A DNA stretch of 64,000 bases from Dactylosporangium siamense (GTDB lineage Bacteria > Actinomycetota > Actinomycetes > Mycobacteriales > Micromonosporaceae), in assembly GCF_016862795.1 (NCBI RefSeq), contig NZ_BONQ01000081.1, forward strand, positions 1-64,000, written 5' to 3'. Below are positions 9,366 to 19,600 of this stretch, piece by piece; position 1 is the first letter of the stretch, and each line of letters begins with the position of its first letter. The position numbers and the translations under genes are program-made. Below the pieces are notes generated by a model. The model was not told the DNA's origin. It worked only from the letters and a program-made list of their open reading frames with translations, and did no database searches.

Positions 9366-9806
9366 ATGACCGAATACTCCGACGTGTTCGACGAGCACGC
9401 TCACCACACCGTCCTCGACAGCGTCGTGGGTGACGAGACCACGACCATCGACCAGGACGTGCCCCACCTGCCGACCCACGACGACCCGGACGTGCTCTAC
9501 GACGACCGCGACGGTGACGGCGTCGCCGACACGATCTACCGGGACCTCGACCACGACGGCCGCATCGACGACGTCATCTACAACCCGACCGAGCCGGGCA
9601 CCCTGCCGGTCATCCACACGGAGACCGGCGCCTTCGGCGAGGAGGTCGACGGCCTCGGCGACGCGATCGACCTCGACGGCGACGGCGACATGGACAAGGT
9701 CGTGATGGACCCGGTCGGCGGGCGCTCGCTGGTCCTCGTGGACACCGACGGCGACCACGACGCGGACCGCAAGTATCACGTCAGCAGCGAAATCCACGAC
9801 GTCTGA
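9366..9806 (+). CDS. Small acidic protein with DxDGDG calcium-binding-like motifs
   Basis: A 146-residue, strongly acidic protein of unknown function without signal peptide or membrane segment. It carries several aspartate-rich loops of the EF-hand/dockerin type: DDRDGDGVADT (residues 46-56), DLDHDGRIDDV shortly after, DLDGDGDMDKV (about 101-111) and DTDGDHDADRK (about 126-136). Such loops usually bind calcium. The frame is open from 8658 over the antisense of the GNAT gene, but the real product begins at ATG 9366 (MTEYSDVFDEH), where composition changes abruptly. It ends 7 bp before the convergent, damaged response-regulator gene. A cytosolic calcium-binding or buffering role is possible; I cannot assign a function. 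Confidence 0.78.
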   Translation: MTEYSDVFDEHAHHTVLDSVVGDETTTIDQDVPHLPTHDDPDVLYDDRDGDGVADTIYRDLDHDGRIDDVIYNPTEPGTLPVIHTETGAFGEEVDGLGDAIDLDGDGDMDKVVMDPVGGRSLVLVDTDGDHDADRKYHVSSEIHDV

Positions 9807-9813
9807 CCACCCT

Positions 9814-10504
9814 TTACACCAGACCGGTCTCGTACGCGGCGACGACCAGCTGGGCGCGGTCATGCGCGCCGAGCTTCATCATCGCGCGGTTGACGTGGGT
9901 CTTCACGGTGTGCGGACTGACGACCAGGTGCGCGGCGATCTCGTCGTTCGAGCGGCCGGTGGCGACGAGGGCGACGACCTCGCGCTCCCGCTCGGTCAGG
10001 CCGGCGAGGCGGTCACCGTCGAAGGTGTGCGTCCGGTCCGGGCGGGCCAGGAACCGGGCGATCAGCCCGCGTAACGCCGCCGGTGACAGCAGCGCGTCGC
10101 CGCGGTGGATCGTGCGGATGGCGGCCAGCAGCTCGGCGGGTTCGGTGCTCTTGCCGAGGAAGCCGCTGGCGCCCGCGCGCAGCGCCTGGAAGACGTAGTC
10201 GTCGATCTCGAACGTGGTCAGGATCAACACCCGCTGGTGAGCGGGCCGCGGATCGGTGGTGATCATGCGAGTGGCGGCGAGGCCATCGAGGCCAGGCATG
10301 CGGATGTCCATCAGCACCACGTCGGCCCGGGTGCTCCGCGACCGCCTCCCGCCCGTTGGACGCCTCCCCGACGACCGTGATGTCGGCCGCCGCGTCCACG
10401 AACACCCGGAACCCGCTGCGGATCAACGGCTGATCGTCGGCCAGCAGGACCCGGATCGGCCCGCCGTCCCCGGCCGATTCCTCATCGCCGTCGCGGGAGC
10501 TCAT
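9814..10504 (-). pseudogene. NarL/LuxR-type response regulator, frameshifted
   Basis: Two adjoining frames together make one response regulator. The N-terminal receiver half starts at ATG 10504 (IRVLLADDQPLIRSGFRVFV) and runs to GREAVAE; about 10330 the coherent sequence switches to another frame and continues as DVVLMDIRMPGLDG, which holds the phospho-acceptor Asp, then LTEREREVVALVATGRSNDE and the LuxR helix-turn-helix to 9814. Restoring the frame needs net +1 or -2 bases. Comparison with the usual spacing between the two halves suggests about eight bases are missing between two GCGGAG words. As written, no full-length regulator is made. A sequencing or assembly error is the alternative. 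ATGA overlap with the upstream kinase gene shows they were one operon. Confidence 0.8.
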
Positions 10505-11940
10505 CGCGCCGTCCTGGGAAGCACCGCGGTGACCCGGAACCCTCCGCCGGGGTTCGACCCGGCCCGGAGTGTGCCGCCCAGCGCCGCCACCCGCTCGCGC
10601 ATCCCGATCAGCCCGAGCCCGCCTTGCACCGGATCGTCGTCCCCGCCGGACATCGGCTCGTCGGCACCGCGTGGCTCGCGCACTCCGAGAAGCCCGAGCC
10701 CGCCGGACACCGGACCCCCGCCGCCGGACACCGAACCCCCGCCGCCGGACACCGAACCGCCGGTGGCGGACACCGCATCGGCGTCCGGTCGCGCCGACCC
10801 ACGCACCGAGTCCTGCGCCGACTTTCGTGCCGACCCACGCGCCGACTCCCGCGCTGAGTCACGCGCTGAGTCACGCGCCGAGCCGCGCACTGAGTCACGC
10901 GCCGAGCCGCGCACTGAGTCACGCGCCGAGCCGCGCACTGAGTCACGCGCCGAGCCGCGCGACGGGGCGGCGGAGTTGTCGACGACGATGTGTAACGCGT
11001 CGTCGCGGAAGCGCAGCGTCACACGGACGGGGACCGGGCCCGCGTGCTTCCGCACGTTCGTCAGCGCCTCCTGCACGACCCGATACGCCGTGAGGTCGAC
11101 CGGCACGGTCACCGTGCGGTCGTCGCCCGACACCGACGCCTCCACCATCAGCCCCGAACGGCGGAACGTGGCGAGCAGGTCGGGCAGGCCGGCCAGCCCG
11201 GTCACCGGCTGGGTCGGCGTGAGCTGCTCGCCCGGGCGGCGGAGCAGGCCGATCGTGTCGCGCAGCTCGCCGAGGGCGGTCTGGCTCGCGTGCCGGACGT
11301 GGCCCAGCGCCTCGCGGGCACCGACCGGTGACGCGTCGAGCAGGTGCGCGGCCACGCCCGCCTGCACGTGGATCAGCGCCAGCTGATGACCGACCACGTC
11401 GTGCAGGTCGCGGGCGATGCGCAGCCGCTCGTCGGTGACCCGGCGGGCGGCCTCGGCGTCGCGGTCGTGCTCGGCCTGCCGGGCCCGCGCCTCGACCTCG
11501 GCGAGATACTCGCGGCGGCTGCGGGCGCCGTCGCCGGCCGCGACCGCGAGACCGCCCAGCGCGGCCAGGGCCAGATTCTCCGCGCCGAGCCACGACGACG
11601 GCTTCACGAGCATGTGCAGCCCGGCGAACGCCAGGACCGCCAGCACGCCGATCGTCAGCGCGCGGCGCCGGCTGCCGGACTCGGCGAGGGTGTAGAGCGC
11701 GATCAGCGGGGCGGCGAGGATGAGCACACCACCGTTGCCGTGGTGCACGACCAGGTAGACCTCGGCGGCGACGGAGCTGACCAGGAACACGGTGAACGGC
11801 GTGCGCCGCCGGGCGACGAGCGCGCCGCAGGCGACGGCGGCGGGCACGAGACCGGCCGCCGGCACACCGCGGGTCGTCACCAGCGCCACGACGCACACGA
11901 CCGCCGCGATGGCGAGGTCGGTGACGAATGGACGGCGCAT
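10501..11940 (-). CDS. Membrane sensor histidine kinase (NarL-partner type)
   Basis: A 479-residue histidine kinase of the HisKA_3 class. About five membrane helices occupy residues 8-140, followed by a short coiled linker and the dimerisation/phospho-acceptor segment LRIARDLHDVVGHQLALIHV (His about residue 181). The ATPase domain has the N box (EALTNVRKHAG) and a terminal G box (GGLGLIGMRERVAALGG), but about 100 residues separate them instead of the usual 25 or so: an S-A-R-D-S-V-R-G octapeptide expansion, then a Gly/Ser stretch, then a second, imperfect G box (GGLGLLGVREPRG). Such an insert falls in the ATP-lid region and may impair catalysis. Start chosen at ATG 11940, where the membrane segment begins. 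Its response-regulator partner is frameshifted, so the pair may be decaying. An ABC transporter is divergent from it and may be the former target. Confidence 0.85.
   Translation of the reverse strand: MRRPFVTDLAIAAVVCVVALVTTRGVPAAGLVPAAVACGALVARRRTPFTVFLVSSVAAEVYLVVHHGNGGVLILAAPLIALYTLAESGSRRRALTIGVLAVLAFAGLHMLVKPSSWLGAENLALAALGGLAVAAGDGARSRREYLAEVEARARQAEHDRDAEAARRVTDERLRIARDLHDVVGHQLALIHVQAGVAAHLLDASPVGAREALGHVRHASQTALGELRDTIGLLRRPGEQLTPTQPVTGLAGLPDLLATFRRSGLMVEASVSGDDRTVTVPVDLTAYRVVQEALTNVRKHAGPVPVRVTLRFRDDALHIVVDNSAAPSRGSARDSVRGSARDSVRGSARDSVRGSARDSARDSARESARGSARKSAQDSVRGSARPDADAVSATGGSVSGGGGSVSGGGGPVSGGLGLLGVREPRGADEPMSGGDDDPVQGGLGLIGMRERVAALGGTLRAGSNPGGGFRVTAVLPRTAR
10866..10961. repeat. 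24-bp tandem repeat inside the histidine kinase gene
   Basis: Four head-to-tail copies of a 24-bp unit (CTGAGTCACGCGCCGAGCCG plus four bases) start at 10866, 10890, 10914 and 10938, with degenerate partial copies running back to about 10800. The unit is a multiple of three and encodes S-A-R-D-S-V-R-G on the minus strand, so it expands the kinase without breaking its frame. Near-identity of the copies indicates recent slippage. Confidence 0.92.
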
Positions 11941-12049
11941 GCAGACACCGTAGACCGGGCGTACGACAGAAAACGTCGCCCAGCCGCGGTATCCGACATC
12001 CCGCAGCGGGGCGACGACGCCGGCCCGGAAACCCGGCAGCCTGTGGCGC

Positions 12050-12760
12050 ATGGCAGACGGCGTCGACGTGCGAATACACGCACTCAGCAAACACTTCAAG
12101 CAGGTCAGAGCGGTTGACAACCTCACCTTCGACGTCCCGCCCGGGACGGTCACCGGGTTCCTGGGACCGAACGGATCGGGCAAGACCACGACGCTGCGGA
12201 TGCTGCTCGGTCTGGTCAGGCCGACCGCCGGCAGCGCGCTCATCGGCGGCCGTGCCTATGCCGACCTCCCCGACCCCCGCCGGACCGTCGGCGCGGTCCT
12301 CGAGACCGCCGGTTTCCATCCTGGCCGCCGCGGCCGCGACCACCTGCGGATCGTCGCGCAGGCCGCCAGGATCCCGCAGCGGCGGGTCGACGAGGTCCTC
12401 GGCGAGGTCGGCCTCGACGACGCCGCGGACCGCCGGGTGGGCGGCTACTCCCTCGGCATGCGCCAACGGCTGGCCCTGGCGGGCGCCCTACTGGGGGAAG
12501 GCGGAGGGCGGCCCCGGCTCCTGGTGCTCGACGAACCCAGCAACGGCCTCGACCCGGGCGGCATGGCCTGGCTCCGGGACCTGATCACCGCCAAGGCCGC
12601 CGCCGGCCACACCGTCGTGATCTCCAGCCACGTGCTGGCCGAGGTGTCCCGGATCGCCGACCACATCGTCATCGTGCGCGACGGCCGGCTGCGGTACGCC
12701 GGTCCGGCCGCCGCGATGACCAAGACCCTTGAGGAGACGTTCGCCGATGCTACGAGCTGA
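12050..12760 (+). CDS. ABC transporter ATP-binding protein
   Basis: A 236-residue ATPase subunit of an ABC-2-type transporter. Walker [10 protein letters not shown] is at about residues 39-47, the signature segment is [16 protein letters not shown], and Walker [14 protein letters not shown] and the switch histidine in [10 protein letters not shown] follow, so it should be catalytically complete. Its stop lies 14 bp inside the permease gene at 12747, showing translational coupling to the membrane subunit. The arrangement resembles exporters for peptides or antibiotics (bcrA-like). It is divergent from the damaged kinase operon. The exported substrate is unknown. Confidence 0.92.
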   Translation: MADGVDVRIHALSKHFKQVRAVDNLTFDVPPGTVTGFLGPNGSGKTTTLRMLLGLVRPTAGSALIGGRAYADLPDPRRTVGAVLETAGFHPGRRGRDHLRIVAQAARIPQRRVDEVLGEVGLDDAADRRVGGYSLGMRQRLALAGALLGEGGGRPRLLVLDEPSNGLDPGGMAWLRDLITAKAAAGHTVVISSHVLAEVSRIADHIVIVRDGRLRYAGPAAAMTKTLEETFADATS

Positions 12761-13424
12761 GCTCATGAAACTCACCACCACGAGGGCGCCGTGGCTGCTG
12801 CTCGCCGCCGCCCAGCTCGTGGTGATCGTCGGGGTGAGCGGCGCCGACGACGCGGTGAAGGGCGTCGCGCACGTCGGCCTCGCCAGCATGTTCCCGCTGA
12901 TGCTCGGCATCATGGCGGTCGCCGGGGAGTACCGCCACCAGACCGTCACCGACACGTACCTGACCACGCCGCACCGCGGGCGGGTCATCGCCGCCAAGCT
13001 CGTCGTGCACACCGGCGCCGGGCTGGGCTTCGGCCTGGTCGGCGCGGCGGTCGCGCTGGGCACCACCGCGGCGCTGCAACGCTTCGAGCTGACCGCCGAG
13101 CTGACCCGGACCGTCGTCGGCGCCGTCTGCTGGAACACCGTGTTCGCCGCCATCGGCGTCGGGGTCGGCGCGATGATCCGCAACCAGGTCGCCGCGATCG
13201 CCGCCGCGCTCGCCTGGCTGGCGCTCGTCGAGGGTGTCGTCGCGGAGCTCGTCGGCCGGGACGCCGCGCGGTGGTTGCCGTTCACCGCCGGCACCGCACT
13301 CGGCAACCTGCCCCTGGACGTCGATCTGTCCCAAGCGGCTGCGGCGTCGGTACTGACGAGCTACGCAATCGCACTCACCGTCCTTGCGGTCGCCACGACC
13401 GTACGCCGGGACGCGTTGCCCTGA
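12747..13424 (+). CDS. ABC-2 type transporter permease
   Basis: A 225-residue membrane protein with about six hydrophobic helices, the partner of the preceding ATPase. [20 protein letters not shown] at the N-terminus is the usual beginning of this permease family (LxxExxKLxTxR). ATG at 12747 overlaps the ATPase gene by 14 bp; an in-frame start 18 bp upstream is less likely. The last 50 bp of this gene, together with the 24 bp that follow, recur imperfectly at 20983-21056, beyond the RHS locus (see the repeat entries), which marks this 3' end as a recombination boundary. Confidence 0.9.
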   Translation: MLRAELMKLTTTRAPWLLLAAAQLVVIVGVSGADDAVKGVAHVGLASMFPLMLGIMAVAGEYRHQTVTDTYLTTPHRGRVIAAKLVVHTGAGLGFGLVGAAVALGTTAALQRFELTAELTRTVVGAVCWNTVFAAIGVGVGAMIRNQVAAIAAALAWLALVEGVVAELVGRDAARWLPFTAGTALGNLPLDVDLSQAAAASVLTSYAIALTVLAVATTVRRDALP

Positions 13425-13450
13425 GGGTCCAGAAGGGCCGGTTGGCGAAG
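13377..13450. repeat. Left copy of duplicated permease/Hsp70 junction
   Basis: The first 50 bp (end of the permease gene including its TGA) match 20983-21032 at 44 positions; the next 24 bp match 21033-21056 at 18. On the plus strand this copy is intact permease coding sequence ([15 protein letters not shown]-stop). On the minus strand the part after the stop reads F-A-N-R-P-F, resembling the F-A-Y-R-P-S end of the Hsp70-like protein encoded at 21035. The copy therefore looks like a remnant of a permease-versus-Hsp70 convergent junction. Confidence 0.75.
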
Positions 13451-13600
13451 ATTACGCTCAGTAGTTGTTTTCGGGGGTGTATCGAGGCTGGTTCCGGTCG
13501 TCGCGCTCACGGGCGGGCCGCAGGGCGTTTCGGCACATTGCGCTTCGTGATGCGGCCCCGCGCCTGGTTGCGCAACCCGCGGCAAATTCCGTAGCTTGCT

Positions 13601-13632
13601 CATCGCCGCAGGCCAGAGGGTCTGCGGCGATG
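13601..13632 (+). promoter_or_regulatory. Leader hairpin upstream of the RHS gene
   Basis: CATCGCCGCAG (13601-13611) and CTGCGGCGATG (13622-13632) form a perfect 11-bp stem with a 10-base loop. It ends about ten bases before the GGGGGAA ribosome-binding site (13642) of the giant RHS gene. If transcribed, it would sit in the 5' leader, where it could stabilise the message or control translation; no known riboswitch class is recognised. Confidence 0.6.
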
Positions 13633-13655
13633 TGCTGCTACGGGGGAATGTCTGC

Positions 13656-16600
13656 ATGTCCGCAACTGTGTTCGGGTTGGTCGGCGGGCACCGCCGTTCG
13701 CCGGTCGGCTGGCGGGTGTTCTGCGCGGCCGTGGCGGGCGCGGTCGCGTCGTCACTCTTCGTGGTGGCCCCCGGGTTCGCTGCCCCGGCCGCGCCCGCCA
13801 CGGCCGCCGCCGCGCCGGCGACGTCCGTCCCGGTGCGGTCGGCGAGCGCGCGAGCGGCGTCGAAGGCGGGTTCCCAGACGAGTCCCGCGTGGACCGCCGG
13901 CGCGCAGGCGTGGCCGGCCGGTGGTGACGCCGTCATAGCGGTCAACACCGGCGCTGCCGGGGCGGCGACGGCACGCTCGGCCCTGGCATCGTCCGCCAGC
14001 GGCAAGGCCGGCGGGCTCGGACTGGCCGTGCGGGGCAGCGGCGGGAATCCGCTCAACGAGCGTGCGCTGGTGCACGGCGCCGTCACGGCGGCGGGCCCGG
14101 GGTCGGTGCGGGTGTCAGTGGCGGACCGCGCGACGACCGACGCCGCCGGTGTCCGGGGCGTGCTGTTCACCGTGGTGCGGGCCGACGGTGCCGCCGGCAC
14201 CGGCCAGGTCGCGCTGGACCTCGACTATGCCGGGTTCGCCAACGCCTACGGCGGCGACTACGGCGGCAGGTTGCGGCTCGTCCGGCTGCCCAGCTGCGTG
14301 CTGACGACGCCGTCGCTGCCGCAGTGCCGGATCCAGACACCCGTGTCCGGGGTGGTCAACACGACCGCGGACCAGGTCCTGTCCGCGGAGGCGGTCGACG
14401 TCGGCGACGGCACCCGGGCCACGACGTTCGCCGGGAAGCCCGCCAGCGCGGCGACGACCCCGGCGGCGGGCGCGTGGGGGCCCAGCGAGACCGACGTCCG
14501 CAAGCACTCCGGCGGTGCCGCGGACGCCCGTTCGACGAACGGCACGCCGCAGACGACGGCCGCGTCGATGAGCGACCAGCCGGTCTACGCGATGGCCGCC
14601 AGCGCGTCCTCCGTGTCCGGCAGCTACGCACACACGACGCTGTCGCAGACCGCCACCTGGGGTGCCGGCACGCAGGGCGGCGAGTTCGCCTACACCGTGC
14701 CGTTGACGATGCCGGCGGTGTCCGCCGGGCCGACGCCGAAGCTGACGCTGGCCTATTCGTCGAACTCGGTGGACGGCAAGACGACGTCGACGAACAACCA
14801 GGCGTCGTGGGTCGGTGAGGGCTGGGACCTGCAGACGGGCTTCATCGAGCGCTCCTACCGGGCCTGCACCGACGACGGCGGCACGACCGGGGACCTGTGC
14901 TGGTTCACCGACAAGGTGATCACGATGGTGCTCAACGGCAGGTCGACCCGGCTCATCAAGGACGACAACACCGGCGTGTGGAAGCCCGAGGCCGACGACG
15001 GCTCGAAGGTCGAGCTGCTCATCAACGACGTCGCCAACGGTGACTACTTCAAGGAGTACTGGAAGGTCACCACGCAGGACGGCACGCAGTACTACTTCGG
15101 CAAGCACAAGCGGTACACGACGGATCCCGACGCGACGAACTCGGTGCAGAAGGTGCTCGTGTACGGCAACAACGCCGGCGAGCCGTGCAACGTGGCGGGG
15201 CAGCCGTGGAACTCCGGGTGTGACCGCGCGTACCGGTGGAACCTCGACTACGTCGTGGACCCCGCCGGCAACTCGATGACGTACTTCTACGAGCGCTACC
15301 AGGGCAAGTACGGCAACTTCAACGGCGCCAACAACTGGGTGTACGACCTGACGTCGCGGCTCAAGCGCATCGACTACGGCGCCCGCGCCGGCAGCGAGGG
15401 CACCTCGGCGCCGGTCGCCCGGGTCAACCTCGTGGAGAACCCCCGCTGCGACCCGACCTCCAGCGGCTGCAGCTCGTACCCCGACGTGCCGTGGGACCAG
15501 TACTGCCCGACGACGCAGACCGCGCCGTGCTCGCAGTACACGCCGACGTACTGGACGCCGTGGCAGCTGGCGATGATCTACTCCGAGGTGTACGACGCGG
15601 CGACGAGCACCTACCGGCAGGTCGACTCGTACTACCTGACCAAGACGTTCCCGAGCCCGCTGGACGGCACTGCGGCGGCGCTGTGGTTCAGCGCCCTGCA
15701 GCACACCGGCAAGGCCGGCGGCACGGGCAACGACATCACGTTGCCGACCATGACGTTCACCGGTGAGGCGAAGGCGAACCGGGTCAACAACGGCACCAGC
15801 AACCACTACCGGATGACGCTGGTCTCGACCGGCACCGGCGAGGAGGTCGAGGTCACCTACGCGCCGACGGAGTGCACCGCGGCGACCGTCGGCACCTACT
15901 CGGTGGACCAGAACACCCACCTGTGCTTCCCGGGCGACGGCTCCTGGTTCCACAAGTACGTCGTCGCGAAGGTCACCGACCGGGACCTCATCAACGCGAC
16001 GGAGGAGGTGACCTCGTACACGTACTCCACGGCCGGCAGCACCGTTCCCGCGCTGTGGCGGCTGGACAGCAACGAGGCCGCGCCGTCGCACTCGTACACC
16101 GACTTCGCCGGCTACCCGACCGTCACCACGAAACGCGGTCCGACCGGCGGCCAGCAGAGCATCACCGAGAAGCTGTACTTCCGCAGCCTCGCCGGCGACA
16201 AGCTCACCAACGGCACCGAGCGGCAGGTGTGGGTCGTCGACTCGACCGGCACCCAGACCTACGACTACGGGCAGATCCGCGGGTCGGTCCGGGAGGAGCG
16301 CACCTACGACGGCTCGACGATGACCGGCAAGACCCTGCACTCGCTGCGGTTCGCCGGGCCGAACGGCTACGACAACCCGACCGCGACCCGCACCGGCACC
16401 TGGTCCGGCGCGGTGCCGGCGAAGGCCTACCAGACCGTCGAGTACGAGACGCTGACCCGGACGCTGCTCCCCGGCGGGACGTGGCGGTGGACGCGACAGG
16501 CCCGCGACTTCGACATCTACGGCCTGCCGGTGAAGGTCACCGACTACGCCGACGCGGGCACCGCCGCCACCGCGGACAACGCCGGCAAGACCGCCGACGA

Positions 16601-19600
16601 CACCTGCACCATGATCAGTTACGCGGCCCGCACCACGGCCAGGTGGATGGTGAGCTACCCGTCGCAGAGCATCACCACGGACTGCGCGGCCAGCCCGTCC
16701 GGCGCCAACTACCTGTCCGGCAGCCAGACGCTGTACGACGGTGGCGCCGTGGGCGTGGCACCGACGAAGGGCCTGGTCACCAGCAGCAACACCCTCGCTA
16801 CGGTGTCCGGCACGACGCTGACCTGGGCGCAGGCGGGCCGCACCGACTACGACGCGCTCGGCCGGGTCACCGGCGACTACGACGCGCTGGGCCACGGCAC
16901 CACCACGGCCTACACGCCGGCGGGCGGCGGACCGGTCACCTCCATGACGGTGACCAACGCGCTCGGCCACGCCAGCACCGCGACGATCGACCCGGCCCGC
17001 GGCGACGTGACCCGGATCGTGGACGCCAACAGCAAGGCCACCGTCATGCAGTACGACTCGCTGGGCCGGCGCACGAAGGTGTGGCTGGCGGGCCGGGCGA
17101 CCAACCTCACGCCCGACCTGGAGTACGGCTACACGCTGCGCAACACCGCCGCCAACGCGGTGAGCACGAAGAAGCTCGGCCCGAACGGCAACGTGGTCAC
17201 CAGCTACGAGCTGTACGACGGCCGGCTGCGACTGCGGCAGACGCAGGCACCGGCGCCCCAGGCCGTCGGCGGCCGCGCGATCACCGACACCACGTACGAC
17301 GCGCGTGGCCTGACCGCGAAGACGTCCAGCTTCTGGAACAACGCCGCACCGGCCGACACGATCGCCGCGTTCAACGACACCGACGTGCTCAACCAGCACC
17401 GGTACTCCTACGACAACCTCGAACGGCAGACCACCGACGCGCTGTACTCCGCGAACGCGCTGAAATGGCAGACGAGCACCCTCTACCAGGGCGACCGCAC
17501 GTCGGTGACGCCCCCGGCCGGTGGCGTCACCACGCAGAAGGTGTTCGACGCCCGGGGCAACACCACGGAGCTGCGCCAGTACACCAGCACCAACCTGAGC
17601 GGCACGTACACGTCGACCGGATACACGTACGACCGGCTGAACCGGCTGACGAAGGTCACCGACGCCGCCGGCAACGAGTGGGGCACCACCTACGACGTGC
17701 GCGGACGGGTCACCCAGAGCACCGATCCCGACAAGGGCGCGACCGGCTTCACATATGACGCGGCGGGCCGGATGCAGACGTCCACCGACGCCCGGCCGGT
17801 CACGCTCACCTACGAGTACGACAACCTCGACCGCAAGACGGCCGTGTACGACGGGCCGAACACCAGCGGGTTCAAGCGCGCCAAGTGGGTGTACGACACC
17901 ATCGCCAAGGGGCAGCTGACCTCGTCGACCCGATACGTCGGCACGGACAGCTTCACCACGACGGTCACCGGCTACGACGACGGCTACCGCGCGCTCGGCT
18001 CCACCACGACGATCGCGTCCAGCACCGCCAACCCGGGGCTGCCGGACGGCACGTACACGACCGGCACCACGTACAACGTCGACGGGTCGGTGGCGACCGT
18101 CACCTACCCGGCAGCCGGCGCGCTGACCGCGGAGACGGTGACCACGACGTACGACACCACCGGGCACGTCCTGACCGTGGCGAGCCCAGCCACGACCTAC
18201 GTGTCCAGCTCCAGCTACTACTGGTTCGGCGCCATCTACCAGCAGGTGCTGGGCAGCGGCACGAAGCAGGTCCGGCGCACGACCAGCATGGACGAGGCGA
18301 CCAACCGGCTGGTGTCCAACGCCACCGAGACCCAGAACCAGACCACGAGCACCAACTGGGACCTGAAGCTCAAGGAGCAGTACGGCTACGACCCGGCCGG
18401 CAACGTCAAGAGCATCAACGAGGTCAACGCCGCCGGCGGCACCGTCGCCAACCAGTGCTTCACCTACAACGTGCAGCGGCAGTTCGCCGAGGCGTGGACG
18501 ACGGCGAGCAGCACCTGCCAGGCGAGCCCTTCCACCGCGGTGATGGGCGGCACCGACCCGTACTGGACGACCTTCACGTACGACACCACGAGCGCGAACC
18601 GGACGAAGGAGGTCCGGCACACGACCGCCGGCACCCAGACCACCCGGACCTACGCCTACCCGTCGACCGGGAAGCGGCACACGCTGACCAGCGTCACCGC
18701 CACGGGCGACACCACCGGCACCGACAGCTACCTGTACGACAACGCGGGCAACACCAGGAGCCGCACCATCAGCGGCAAGCCGGCCCAGACGTTGACCTGG
18801 GACAACGAGGGGCACCTCGGCACCGTCGCCGACAGCGCCGGCACCACCACCTACATCTACGACGCCGACGGCAACCGGCTGATCGCCCGGGAACCCGCGG
18901 GAGCCACCGTCTACCTGCCCGGGTTCGAGGTGCGCAAGGCCGGCGGCACGGTGACCTGCACCCGCTACTACGGCACCGTCGCGAGCCGCACCGCGACCGG
19001 CGTGACCTGGCTCGGCACCGATCACCACAACACGGGGCAGGTCGCCGTCGACGCCGGTACCCTCGCCACCACCCGCCGAAAGACGGACCCGTTCGGCAAC
19101 CCGCGCGGCGCCGACCCCACGTGGCCCAACTCCCGCGGCTTCGTCGACGGCACCCGCGACGGCACCGGCCTCACCCACCTCGGGGCGCGCGAGTACGAAC
19201 CCGGCACCGGCCGGTTCATCTCCGACGACACCGTCGCCGACTACACCGACCCGCAGCAGATCAACGGCTACTCGTACGCGAACGGCAACCCGGTCACCTC
19301 GTCGGACCCGAGCGGTCTGTGGAACGACCACGACCCCAAGGACACGCCCGCCTACGAGCCGCCGTGCACCATCTACAACACGGAGAACTGCGGCCCGCCG
19401 AACTACGGCGGGGGCACCCCGCCCAAGGGCGGGCCGTCCAAGCCGTGCACGAAGGCGAGCTGCGACCCGTGCAAGAACCAGGGCCGCAACCCGACCTGCG
19501 CAACGCCGGGGCAGCTCGAGGTGAAGGCCGAGCAGGACGCGAAGGTCCTGCGGATGAAGCTCGGCTGCCTGGCCCTCTTCGGCGTCGCCTGCGCGTTCCT

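Noticed and set aside
10800-10961. Regular short repeats suggesting a CRISPR-like array
   Set aside because: The units are contiguous, with no spacers, and encode an in-frame octapeptide repeat in a histidine kinase.
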